Of a stretch of 14,329 bases of DNA, positions 1-7,416 are shown one piece after another. The stretch lies in the NCBI GenBank assembly GCA_903842845.1, contig CAIMNN010000015.1, positions 1 to 14,329 on the forward strand. Reading direction: 5' to 3'. The position numbers and the translations under genes were made by a program. Below the pieces are notes generated by a model. The model was not told the DNA's origin. It made no database searches and worked only from the letters and a program-made list of their open reading frames with translations. The DNA comes from an uncultured Acidobacteriaceae bacterium. Its GTDB lineage: Bacteria > Acidobacteriota > Terriglobia > Terriglobales > Acidobacteriaceae. Position 1 is the stretch's first letter. Each line of letters starts with the position of its first letter.

Positions 1-527
1 CATGGGCTGGGCGCAAGCGGCGACTCGTGATGTTTGGTCTGCCAGCGACACGGGCGAGGCTTTATCAACAGCACCTGGCAGATCTCAAGACTCTCAGCTC
101 TCAACTTGCCATTGATGAGATCGCGGATGTCGGCAGTGCCGAGGGAGTCACAACGACACTTGATGAAGTGCGCAACCAGTTTGGTCCGATGTTTCACAGT
201 TACGGTATTCAACCGGCGGGACGCATCAGCGAGATCCTTGCCAACAGCTTGGCTGGCGCGGTGAATTATCGTTACTATCAGCGCTTCAAATCTGGTGTTG
301 TCGCCGCCTACCAGGCGCATGCGCTGCCGGCAATTCTATTTACACCCAGCGGCGAGCAGGTTGCGTTGGAGCATGCGGCAGACGCGCTTACTGTCGAAGA
401 AGTTCTCTCCGCATCAGATGTCAATGCACTTCTTGCGGCTTGCGCAATGGGCGGATTTAATTATTACCGCGCGCACCGCTCCTTCAACAAGATTGCCAAA
501 GATGTGCTGCCCTTGTTGAGCTGTTAA
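1..527 (+). CDS. Unrecognised protein, C-terminal part (cut by the left edge of the window)
   Basis: The reading frame is open from base 3 to the TAA at 525-527, giving about 174 visible residues. GTG27 and ATG30 are the first in-frame starts, but no Shine-Dalgarno precedes them and the frame stays open to the edge, so the gene most likely begins outside the window. I do not recognise the family. The visible part is soluble, with no membrane segment or signal peptide. It has an aromatic patch (NYRYYQRF, near 266-289) and ends in FNYYRAHRSFNKIAK followed by a C-terminal Cys. A stretch near 316-353 (ALPAILFTPSGEQV) vaguely resembles the cis-Pro strand region of thioredoxin-like folds, but no CxxC is visible, so this is only a hint. 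The gene is tail to tail with smc, with 3 bases between stops, so there is no room for a separate terminator. Confidence 0.75.
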   Translation, partial: WAGRKRRLVMFGLPATRARLYQQHLADLKTLSSQLAIDEIADVGSAEGVTTTLDEVRNQFGPMFHSYGIQPAGRISEILANSLAGAVNYRYYQRFKSGVVAAYQAHALPAILFTPSGEQVALEHAADALTVEEVLSASDVNALLAACAMGGFNYYRAHRSFNKIAKDVLPLLSC

Positions 528-530
528 CTA

Positions 531-3500
531 TTAAGCGGTCGCACGCTGCTGCGATTGCCCGCCCAGATGCACGCTGAGAACCTTCGAGACGCCCGGCTCC
601 TGCATGGTGACTCCGTAGATTAGGTCCGCGGCCTGCATCATGCGCTTGGAGTGGGTGACAAGCAGGAACTGCGTGTCGTGGCTCATGGTGGCTAGCAGGT
701 CCGCGAGTCGGCCAACGTTGGTTTCGTCGAGTGCTGCATCGACTTCGTCGAGTACGCAGAAGGGGCTCGGCTGATACTGGAAGATGCCAACGAGCAGAGA
801 CAGTGCAGTCAGCGCCTTTTCCCCGCCCGAGAGCAGCAAGACATTTTGCAGTTTCTTGCCCGGAGGCTGAGCTACAATCTCAAGGCCGCTCTCCGCTGTG
901 TTCTCCACATCCGTCAGCCGCAGGAACGCCTGGCCGCCATTGAAGAGACGCGTGAAGACCTTGGCGAAGTTCTCATTGATGCGCACAAATGCTTCGTCGA
1001 ACTTCGTCTTCGAAATCAGGTCGATCTCCTTGATGGTCTCCTGAATGTTCGCGATGGAGTCGATGAGGTCCTTGCGTTGTGTTTCGAGGAAGCCGTGGCG
1101 CTCGGCCGTCTCTTTGTATTCATCGAGAGCCATCATGTTCACCGGACCCATCTGCTCTATCTTTTGCCGAATCTCGCGGCAAACCTCTTCTTCACCAGCC
1201 AATTGATCGGTCTCAAGCCGTGTGATGCTCTCATCAGCGCGCAGCGCCTCCGCGTCCACATTGACCTCGGTCAGGCAACTAGCCTCAAGATACTCAAGGT
1301 CTGAGCGCAGCTTTGCCTCCACGCTGAGCAGGTTGGCGCGTTGCTCACGCAATTGGTCGATTGCAGTTCTTGCCACTTTCAGCTCGGTCTCAAGCTCTGC
1401 CAGCCGGGTACGCAACGCATGAGCTTCCGTGGCCAAAGTCTGCGCTTCTGTGAGTGATTTCGCGCGGACCTCCGTAAGCTCCTGCTGGCGTCGAACCAGG
1501 CTTTCGCTCTCGCCTTTGCGCTGAATGCGCTCAGCCTCCGCCGCGGCCTGCTGCTGCTCTATGGTGAGGATGCGGCGCTCGAGGTCGGCATGCAGACTAT
1601 CAATGCGCTGGAACGAGGACTCAGCGCCACGGCGGCGCTCGTCAAGCCCGGCAAGCTCCGCGGTCAGACGCGTTGACTCCTGCTGAAGGTTTTCACGCTC
1701 ATGACGCAACTCGGCGAGCTTTGCCTGCTGCTCGTCCAGTTTCTTCTCGACTTCCGCGTGCTCGGCTTCAACGCGTTCCGCTTCGATGCGCTTTTCAGCG
1801 ATGAGGTTCTGCTTCTGCTCGCGCGCCTGCTTGTTGCGCTCGGCCTGCTGCCGCCAGTCGGCCATGCGCCGCTCGATGCGCTGGACTTCAGTCTCCATCT
1901 GCTTGAGTGCCGCACCGTGATTGGCCGATTCGCGCTCAGCGTCGCGCAACTCTTCGGAACGCTGGTCGAGACGTTGGCTCAATTCCTCGATGTTCTTGAC
2001 GAGCACGGAGACTTCTGTCTCAGCCTTGCTTAGATCAATTTGAATCTGGTTGAAGCGCTGCTCGGCTTCGCGCAGGTCGCGCTTGAGCGCAAGCGGGCCT
2101 TCGCTTGCCGGCTTGCCGCCGGTCACGGTGGCATTGTGGAAGGTCTCGCCCTCAGATGTCAGAAACCATGCGTTTGGGTGTTCAGCTGCAAGGCGATGCG
2201 CGAGTGCAGAGTCCTGAACGATGTAGCCATCGCGCAACTTGGGCAGGATCGCTTCAAGCGAATTGCCGAATCCATTGAGGACCTTGATAGCCTCACGCAG
2301 CGGCGTCACACCTGCATGATGGGTGATGGCAGACGAAGTAGCGCTCGTTGATGCCGCGCCGTTCTTCGGGTGGATGAGGAACGTCGCACGGCCATCGACA
2401 CCGCTCTTGAGCAGTTTGACGCCTTCATCTGCGGCATTCCAATCTTCAACGACAACGTAGTTGAGCTCTTCACGCAGAAACTCGTCAACGATCAATCCGT
2501 GCTCGCCCTTGATCTCAAGAAAGTCAGCGAGTGTGCCGAGCGAAGTCAGATTACCGCCGAGCGCGCCGGGCTTCAGAAGACGTCGGACCGTGTCAGTGGA
2601 ATAGCCGTGGTTGCGGACCATCGCTTCAAGCGATTCTTTGCGGCCGCCGACAGCAGCCTGCTCGCTGCGCAACTGAAGCATCCCGCTGCGGAGTGTTGAC
2701 TCTTCGGCGCGCGTGGCTTGCAACGAGGAGCGCAGCTCGGCGATCTCGTTCTGGAAGCCCTTCAGCTTATCGGTAAGAGTTTCAAAGCGCTGGTTTGCCT
2801 GTCCGCGTTCAATGCCGAGGGTCTCGGCTTCGTTGCGCGAGTCGCGCATCTCGGCTTCAAGCCGTTCTGCTTCGCGTTCGAGCGCGGCAAGATTCTCTTC
2901 AGCCTGCGCCGTGCTGTTGCGCGCGTTTCCCGCGTTGGTCAACAGATGCATCGAGTGACGGCGGTCGGCTTCAAGTTGGCGCTCAGCGGTAAAGACCGCA
3001 TCCGCTGCTTCACGCGACTTCTGCTGCGCCGCTTCCACCTGCAACTTGAAGACGCGCACTTCTTCAGCCGCGCTGTTCATGAACAACTGCTGCTGCTTGC
3101 GCTCCTCGGCAATTCCGCCGAGCTGCGTGCGGGTCTGCTCCAACTCCGCCCCTGCGGCGGCAATGCGGGCTTCAAGGTCGGCGATGCGTTCGGTGTTTGA
3201 ACGCTCACGAGCAGCAGCGCGCTCAAGCTCAACAGCCGCTTCGTTGGCTGTGCTCTGCGCGTGCTGATGCTGCGCATCAAGCTCATAACCACGCTCGGTC
3301 AGTGTGTGCTGCGTCGCTTCCTGTTCGGAGATTGTGCCCGCGCGCTCATCGGCCTGTGCGGTCAATTGTGCAATCTCGTCGACGAGACGCAACTGCTCGA
3401 GGTCCATGAGAGACATGCGGCTGGCGAGAACAACTTTCATTTTGCCGCGCAACTCATCGCGGGCAGCGGCGAATCGCTGCGCCTTGGCAGCCTGACGCTT

Positions 3501-4355
3501 CAGGCTGTTCATCTGGCGCGTGACTTCTTCAAAGATGTCATCGACACGGGCGAGGTTCTGCTTGGCGCTTTCAAGTCGAAGTTCGCTCAAACGCTTCTTG
3601 GTCTTGAAGCGTGTAACGCCGGCGGCTTCTTCGATGATGGCCCGGCGGTCATGCGGCTTTGAGCTGAGCAATTGGCCTATGCGCTCCTGGCCAATAATTG
3701 CGTAGCTCTCGGGCCCGAGGCCGGTACCCATGAAAATATCCTGAATGTCGCGCAGACGGCAGAGCTTACCGTTGAGCAGGTATTCGCTTTCGCCGGTGCG
3801 GAAGAGCCTGCGCGCAATGACTACTTCGCCCTTTTGCGGAGTACGCGCAAATTTGCGACGGCGGATCTTGAGAACAACCGCATTCTGCCCGTCTGCTCCT
3901 GCTTCGCTTTCAACTTCTTTCGCGGGTGCCTCTTCGCCTTCAACTATGACGCCCGGCTGCTCAATGGCAATAATCTCCTCGGCTTCAGCTTCGCGCAGGC
4001 GGCGGAGTTCCTCTTCGTCCCAATCCTCAGGGCCGTCGTGCTCAACAACCACTTCAGGCTCGTCAGGCACCGGACCATCTGCAACCTCAGGATCGATGAG
4101 CGTAATGGAGACCTCCGCCATACCCAGCGCTTTGCGTTCCTTGGTGCCGGCAAAGATCACATCCTGCATATTGCCGCCGCGTAAACTTTTCGCGCTCTGC
4201 TCCCCGAGCACCCATGTCACGCCGTCGAGGATGTTCGACTTCCCGCAACCATTCGGACCCACAACCACGGCCATACCAGTGCCGGGCAACGCGATCTCAG
4301 TGCGGTCGCAGAAGCTTTTGAAGCCCAGCATGTGGATCTTTTTTAATTTCAGCAT
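531..4355 (-). CDS. smc: Chromosome segregation protein SMC
   Basis: This is the SMC ATPase, which forms ring-shaped homodimers that, with ScpA and ScpB, load on and organise the nucleoid. It has 1274 residues from the start chosen at 4355 (MLKLKK), where a GGAG lies 5 bases upstream. A longer frame to 4403 adds a Pro/His-rich leader unlike SMC proteins and was not used. In order: N-terminal head with Walker A GPNGCGKSN (about 33-41); an acidic insertion (about 91-174); coiled coil (about 195-590); hinge (about 595-745); returning coil to about 1110; C-terminal head with signature LLSGGEK (near 1175), Walker B VLDEVD (about 1201-1206), D-loop ALDETN and the H-loop VTHS. Usual SMC length is about 1150-1200, so the excess is largely the head insertion. 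scpA and scpB are not in the window. A promoter candidate and a DnaA-box sequence lie upstream. Confidence 0.97.
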   Translation of the reverse strand: MLKLKKIHMLGFKSFCDRTEIALPGTGMAVVVGPNGCGKSNILDGVTWVLGEQSAKSLRGGNMQDVIFAGTKERKALGMAEVSITLIDPEVADGPVPDEPEVVVEHDGPEDWDEEELRRLREAEAEEIIAIEQPGVIVEGEEAPAKEVESEAGADGQNAVVLKIRRRKFARTPQKGEVVIARRLFRTGESEYLLNGKLCRLRDIQDIFMGTGLGPESYAIIGQERIGQLLSSKPHDRRAIIEEAAGVTRFKTKKRLSELRLESAKQNLARVDDIFEEVTRQMNSLKRQAAKAQRFAAARDELRGKMKVVLASRMSLMDLEQLRLVDEIAQLTAQADERAGTISEQEATQHTLTERGYELDAQHQHAQSTANEAAVELERAAARERSNTERIADLEARIAAAGAELEQTRTQLGGIAEERKQQQLFMNSAAEEVRVFKLQVEAAQQKSREAADAVFTAERQLEADRRHSMHLLTNAGNARNSTAQAEENLAALEREAERLEAEMRDSRNEAETLGIERGQANQRFETLTDKLKGFQNEIAELRSSLQATRAEESTLRSGMLQLRSEQAAVGGRKESLEAMVRNHGYSTDTVRRLLKPGALGGNLTSLGTLADFLEIKGEHGLIVDEFLREELNYVVVEDWNAADEGVKLLKSGVDGRATFLIHPKNGAASTSATSSAITHHAGVTPLREAIKVLNGFGNSLEAILPKLRDGYIVQDSALAHRLAAEHPNAWFLTSEGETFHNATVTGGKPASEGPLALKRDLREAEQRFNQIQIDLSKAETEVSVLVKNIEELSQRLDQRSEELRDAERESANHGAALKQMETEVQRIERRMADWRQQAERNKQAREQKQNLIAEKRIEAERVEAEHAEVEKKLDEQQAKLAELRHERENLQQESTRLTAELAGLDERRRGAESSFQRIDSLHADLERRILTIEQQQAAAEAERIQRKGESESLVRRQQELTEVRAKSLTEAQTLATEAHALRTRLAELETELKVARTAIDQLREQRANLLSVEAKLRSDLEYLEASCLTEVNVDAEALRADESITRLETDQLAGEEEVCREIRQKIEQMGPVNMMALDEYKETAERHGFLETQRKDLIDSIANIQETIKEIDLISKTKFDEAFVRINENFAKVFTRLFNGGQAFLRLTDVENTAESGLEIVAQPPGKKLQNVLLLSGGEKALTALSLLVGIFQYQPSPFCVLDEVDAALDETNVGRLADLLATMSHDTQFLLVTHSKRMMQAADLIYGVTMQEPGVSKVLSVHLGGQSQQRATA

Positions 4356-4424
4356 CTTGTCTCCAGTTTCATGGGGCTGCGGGTGCGGGCACATACGGCG
4401 CACAATTATTGCCGTACGATTACA

Positions 4425-4453
4425 AAATTACGGGTCTTAAAGTGCTGGGTCAA
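4425..4453 (-). promoter_or_regulatory. Candidate sigma70-type promoter of smc
   Basis: On the minus strand TTGACC (4453-4448) is followed after exactly 17 bases by TAATTT (4430-4425). The -35 matches the consensus in 5 of 6 positions and the -10 in 3 of 6, including T1, A2 and T6. Transcription would start near 4418, leaving a leader of about 60 bases before the smc start. This is inferred from sequence only. Confidence 0.4.
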
Positions 4454-4472
4454 CGGCTTAGGGGCGGTTAGT

Positions 4473-4481
4473 TGTGGATAA
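4473..4481 (-). promoter_or_regulatory. Perfect DnaA-box 9-mer upstream of smc
   Basis: The minus strand reads TTATCCACA, the consensus high-affinity DnaA box. It lies about 118-126 bases upstream of the smc start and about 20 bases upstream of the candidate -35. I see no second box nearby, so this is not an origin cluster. It could be a regulatory DnaA or DnaA-titration site, or chance. Confidence 0.4.
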
Positions 4482-4560
4482 GCCGGAGGGAATTGCCATT
4501 ATTGGAAATTCTTTAGAAATATGGGCAAAATGGGAATTTTCTAAGCCTAATTATGCTTAA

Positions 4561-4590
4561 TTGAGGGCGTGATTTGCGGCACGCCCTCAA
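4561..4590 (-). terminator. Hairpin terminator after the secreted-protein gene
   Basis: A perfect 11-bp stem (TTGAGGGCGTG / CACGCCCTCAA) with an 8-base loop begins 6 bases past the TAG stop at 4597-4599 on the minus strand. The sequence after it (TTAAGCATAATT) is AT-rich but lacks a clean U tract, so it may terminate imperfectly. It separates this gene from smc on the same strand. Confidence 0.6.
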
Positions 4591-4596
4591 CAGAAA

Positions 4597-5463
4597 CTAC
4601 TTTTTCTTTTCTTTGCCCTTGGCTGGTGCTTCGGCCGGCTTCGGCGTCCAGAAATCCGGGTTGGCCTTCACCCATGAATCAGGTGGATAGCTCATTGTGG
4701 GATTGATCGCAAGAAGTTCAGACTCTTCGTGATCGACCGATTTTGCATAGAGCGATTCAAACTCCTGCTTCTCCAGTGCGCTCAGGACACTCCACATCTT
4801 TGAATCATTCACCATGATATGGTCGAGCTCGGCTGCATCCTTGTCGGCGGTATAAAAGACAACCGTTGAGGGATCGCCACCGAAAGAGACCTGGAAGGCC
4901 GACCAGTGGCTGTCCGAACCAGCTTTGTCATTCGCTTCCTTGACCATCTTCACAAGCTTGTAGAAGTCGCCCATGTGGCCGGGCTTGACGCGCATCACGT
5001 CCGCCTCAATGAAGCGCGAGGTCGCGACCGAGTGGTCGTCCTTGTAGCTGAGATCCGCCGAGTAGGTCATTGCCACGACCTCAGTACCCTGCAACAGGTC
5101 GGTATCAGCCTTATTGATGGGGTCCAGTTCAGCCGTGAGGTCCTTGTTGGTATTCATCTCTCTGGTGGACTTGAACCAGGCATCGTAAGAGTCGAAACCT
5201 GAAAAGTAGAGGCAGCGCGGCTTACCGGTGACTCCGCATGCTGCAAAATAGTTCGACTTGTAATCCGCCTTCTTTAACGCTGCAACATAAGCGCCTTCCG
5301 TCTTGTTGTGCTCGCTGCCGGCATTGAGTTTCTCCCATTCGCGGACAACAACAAGAACCTTCGGATGGGTTGTCATGCTTGCAGAGGAATCCTGCGCGAT
5401 GGCCAAGGTACCTGAAACAAGGACCAAGGTCAAAAGACAAGCAAAAGCTGTACGTAACTTCAT
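4597..5463 (-). CDS. Secreted protein of unknown function, possibly two alpha/beta-barrel-like halves
   Basis: The protein has 288 residues from the ATG at 5461-5463, which has an ideal AGGAGG (5476-5471) 7 bases upstream. An in-frame ATG at 5499 would put 12 polar residues before the signal peptide and was rejected. Residues 1-23 are a typical Sec signal peptide with likely cleavage after AIA, so the product should be periplasmic or exported. The mature part has two halves with a similar pattern: a beta strand, a helix and a Phe/Tyr-rich strand (VLVVVREWEKL and YFSGFDSYDAWF near 36-97; FIEADVMRVKPGHMGDFYKLV and VVFYTADKDAAELD near 141-204). This recalls the dimeric alpha/beta-barrel fold (ABM/NIPSNAP-like), but that is my inference from pattern, not a recognised family. 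The C-terminus is a Lys/Ala/Pro-rich tail ending KGKEKKK. There is a Cys pair at about 76 and 84. The gene is probably monocistronic. Confidence 0.85.
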   Translation of the reverse strand: MKLRTAFACLLTLVLVSGTLAIAQDSSASMTTHPKVLVVVREWEKLNAGSEHNKTEGAYVAALKKADYKSNYFAACGVTGKPRCLYFSGFDSYDAWFKSTREMNTNKDLTAELDPINKADTDLLQGTEVVAMTYSADLSYKDDHSVATSRFIEADVMRVKPGHMGDFYKLVKMVKEANDKAGSDSHWSAFQVSFGGDPSTVVFYTADKDAAELDHIMVNDSKMWSVLSALEKQEFESLYAKSVDHEESELLAINPTMSYPPDSWVKANPDFWTPKPAEAPAKGKEKKK

Positions 5464-5553
5464 GGTGAAACCTCCTGGTGACCGCAAAACCACGTGCATT
5501 TGCGCTCAGTTGAGCTCCAGGCCCGGGGATAAGTGATTTTACTGGTCCCGGCA

Positions 5554-5582
5554 ATACTCTGTTATGTACTCACTACTGTCAA
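5554..5582 (-). promoter_or_regulatory. Candidate promoter of the secreted-protein gene
   Basis: A perfect -35 TTGACA (5582-5577, minus strand) is followed after 17 bases by GAGTAT (5559-5554), a weak -10 that keeps A2, A5 and T6. The predicted start near 5547 gives a leader of about 84 bases. It lies in the 281-bp divergent region shared with mlaE. Confidence 0.4.
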
Positions 5583-5618
5583 TGAATATTCGTGGCATTT
5601 TCAATGAATTCATCGGTA

Positions 5619-5647
5619 CTGATACGTTCGCTGATGTTTTATATATT
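5619..5647 (+). promoter_or_regulatory. Candidate promoter of mlaE-mlaF
   Basis: CTGATA (5619-5624) and TATATT (5642-5647) are separated by 17 bases. They match the sigma70 consensus in 4 of 6 and 5 of 6 positions. Transcription would start near 5654, about 90 bases before the mlaE start. A second -10-like TATTCT at 5723-5728 lacks a good -35. Confidence 0.4.
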
Positions 5648-5744
5648 TTGCTTCGACTAAGCGATTTCTGTAACATGGTGCCCGGCCGACGATTCCACTC
5701 TGCACCCGGCCAACCCATGCGCTATTCTGGTTGCAAGGTGCCAA

Positions 5745-6524
5745 ATGCCCATCGCCGAGATCGACAAAAGCACGAAAAGCATCATCCTGACCATCCAGGA
5801 CTATTCCATCTTTATATGGAATACGATGCGCATGCTTTTCTCACCGCCGCGTTATTGGAGCGATGTCATGCTTCAAGCCGACATCATCGGCGTGGGTTCC
5901 ACGACTATCGTCATCCTGGTGGGCTTTTTCACCGGCGGCGTGCTGGCGGTGCAGTCAGCGGCAACCCTCTCGCAGTTCGGCGTCTCCGGCATCACCGGTC
6001 GGTTCGTATCGTTGACGATGATACGCGAATTGGGGCCGGTGCTTTCGGGCATCATGGTCAGCGGGCGCAATGCATCATCGATGGCCAGTGAACTCGGTTC
6101 CATGGTGGTCACCGAGCAGATAGATGCCATGCGCGCGCTCGGTGTGGACCCGCTGCGCAAACTTGTTCTGCCACGCATCATCGCAACTGTCGTGATGCTT
6201 TTCTTCCTAACCATTGTTGCTGATTCATTCGGCACCTTTGGTGGCGCTGGTGTGACCATCTTCATGAACCATCAGGACAGCACACAATATTTCACCCAGG
6301 CGTATGAGTTCCTGGTCTACTCGGATATTTTGCAGGGCCTCGTCAAGCCGCTCTTTTTCGGTTTCATCATCGCTTCGGTTGGCTGCTTTTACGGGCTGCG
6401 CACAACCGGCGGCACGCAGGGCGTTGGCCGGTCAACGATTCACGCCGTGGTTACCTCCGCCGTATTGATCATCTTTGCCGATTTCCTCATCAGCCAGATC
6501 ATGGTATCGATGTTCGTCAAATGA
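5745..6524 (+). CDS. mlaE: MlaE/YrbE-family ABC transporter permease (lipid transport)
   Basis: This is the inner-membrane permease of an MCE-type ABC transporter, the family that moves phospholipids or other lipids between the inner and outer membranes. It has 259 residues, the usual family length. The family hallmark is clear: RELGPVLSGIMVSGRNASS (94-112), then SELG..VVTEQIDAMRALGVDP (115-136) and an LVLPR motif before the next helix. Hydrophobic segments lie at about 46-70, 142-165, 198-218 and 229-256, after an N-terminal interfacial helix. The start is ATG 5745 with AAGGTG 4 bases upstream. The stop overlaps the mlaF start in an ATGA, so the two genes are translationally coupled. Strong family call; the transported lipid is unknown. 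Confidence 0.95.
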   Translation: MPIAEIDKSTKSIILTIQDYSIFIWNTMRMLFSPPRYWSDVMLQADIIGVGSTTIVILVGFFTGGVLAVQSAATLSQFGVSGITGRFVSLTMIRELGPVLSGIMVSGRNASSMASELGSMVVTEQIDAMRALGVDPLRKLVLPRIIATVVMLFFLTIVADSFGTFGGAGVTIFMNHQDSTQYFTQAYEFLVYSDILQGLVKPLFFGFIIASVGCFYGLRTTGGTQGVGRSTIHAVVTSAVLIIFADFLISQIMVSMFVK

Positions 6525-7369
6525 GCACCGCACCCCAAGCCGAGATATCAGCAAAGCGCACGCCGGAGTACTGCGAGATTGCTCCGCCGGTCGTTGTCTT
6601 TCATAACGTCAGCCATCGTTTTTATGGGCCGCCGGTACTGAGGGACATCAGCTTTCAACTCGGCCCCTGCGAGACGAAGATTGTTCTCGGTCCGGCGGGT
6701 GTGGGTAAAAGCGTCTTGCTTAAATTAGCTAACGGTCTCATCCGGCCGCGACGCGGACATGTAAACCTCTTCGGCCAGAACTTGAACCACCTGAGCGAAG
6801 ACGCGCTGTACTCTATGCGCAAACGCACCGGCATGGTCTTTCAGGAAGGCGCGCTCTTCGATTCCCTTTCCATCCGTGAAAATGTCGCTTACCCATTGCG
6901 TGTGGACAATGTGCTGGAAGAAGAAGTGGAACGCCGTGTTCGTGAGGCGCTGCGATTCGTCGAACTGGAACACACGATTGATCTCTTCCCTGGCTCGCTC
7001 TCCGGGGGAATGCGACGTCGCGTCTCCATCGCGCGGGCCATCATCAATCAGCCGGAGCTCATCCTCTACGATTCGCCTACGGGCGGTCTCGATCCGGTTA
7101 CGTCGACGACTATCATCGAGCTTATCGTCAAGGAACGCGATGTCTTCCACACGCCATCCCTACTTGTGACGCACCGCTTGCAGGACGCTTTCACTATGGT
7201 GACGCACCGTTACGACACGGATGCAGGCGGCATGGTGCGGCAACCTAAAGGTGAGATAGACCGCAATACCAGCTTCCTGATGCTGAACGAAGGCCGTGTC
7301 ATATTCGACGGTGGCTTTGAAGAATTGGTCGCGTGCCAGAATCCGTTTGTGAGGGATTTTCTGGCGTAA
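6521..7369 (+). CDS. mlaF: MlaF-family ABC transporter ATPase with Ser replacing the catalytic Glu
   Basis: This is the cytoplasmic ATPase partner of MlaE (282 residues), powering lipid transport. It overlaps mlaE by ATGA (6521-6524). Visible motifs are Walker A GPAGVGKS (57-64), Q-loop Gln108 in MVFQEGALFDSL (a pattern typical of MlaF), signature LSGGMRRR (160-167), Walker B LILYD (180-184), D-loop GGLDP (188-192) and H-loop His218 in LLVTHR. The residue after the Walker B Asp, normally the catalytic Glu, is Ser185 (TCG, 7073-7075). About 18-20 extra residues lie between the H-loop and the last strands (about 228-250, THRYDTDAGG to IDRNTS) compared with E. coli MlaF. The N-terminal 25 residues are also an extension. 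No MCE (MlaD-like) gene follows. The frame is intact and all other motifs are kept, so it is probably a working protein. Confidence 0.93.
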   Translation: MSTAPQAEISAKRTPEYCEIAPPVVVFHNVSHRFYGPPVLRDISFQLGPCETKIVLGPAGVGKSVLLKLANGLIRPRRGHVNLFGQNLNHLSEDALYSMRKRTGMVFQEGALFDSLSIRENVAYPLRVDNVLEEEVERRVREALRFVELEHTIDLFPGSLSGGMRRRVSIARAIINQPELILYDSPTGGLDPVTSTTIIELIVKERDVFHTPSLLVTHRLQDAFTMVTHRYDTDAGGMVRQPKGEIDRNTSFLMLNEGRVIFDGGFEELVACQNPFVRDFLA

Positions 7370-7391
7370 ACTGAGTTCCGTCCGCGTGCTG

Positions 7392-7416
7392 CCCGTCCTA
7401 CCCCTCCCCCACCCCC
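7392..7416 (-). other. G-quadruplex-capable G-rich tract in the mlaF / acyl-CoA dehydrogenase gap
   Basis: The minus strand has G runs of 5, 5, 4 and 3 separated by loops of 1, 1 and 6 bases, fitting the G3+N1-7 rule. The plus strand is the matching C-rich strand (7392-7416). It lies 48-72 bases upstream of the acyl-CoA dehydrogenase start in a 94-bp gap. Any folding or regulatory role is inference. Confidence 0.5.

Noticed and set aside
4356..4403. Upstream start for smc that would add 16 residues
   Set aside because: The added Pro/His-rich leader is unlike SMC proteins, and the GGAG 5 bases before 4355 supports the shorter form.
3745..4440. Long plus-strand open frame (231 codons) opposite the start of smc
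   Set aside because: It is Ser/Arg/Pro-rich with no domain-like pattern, and runs antisense through conserved SMC head motifs. It is a codon-bias shadow.
4356..4596. Possible replication origin because of a DnaA box near smc
   Set aside because: Only one box is seen, without a cluster or a dnaA/dnaN neighbour, so an origin is not supported.
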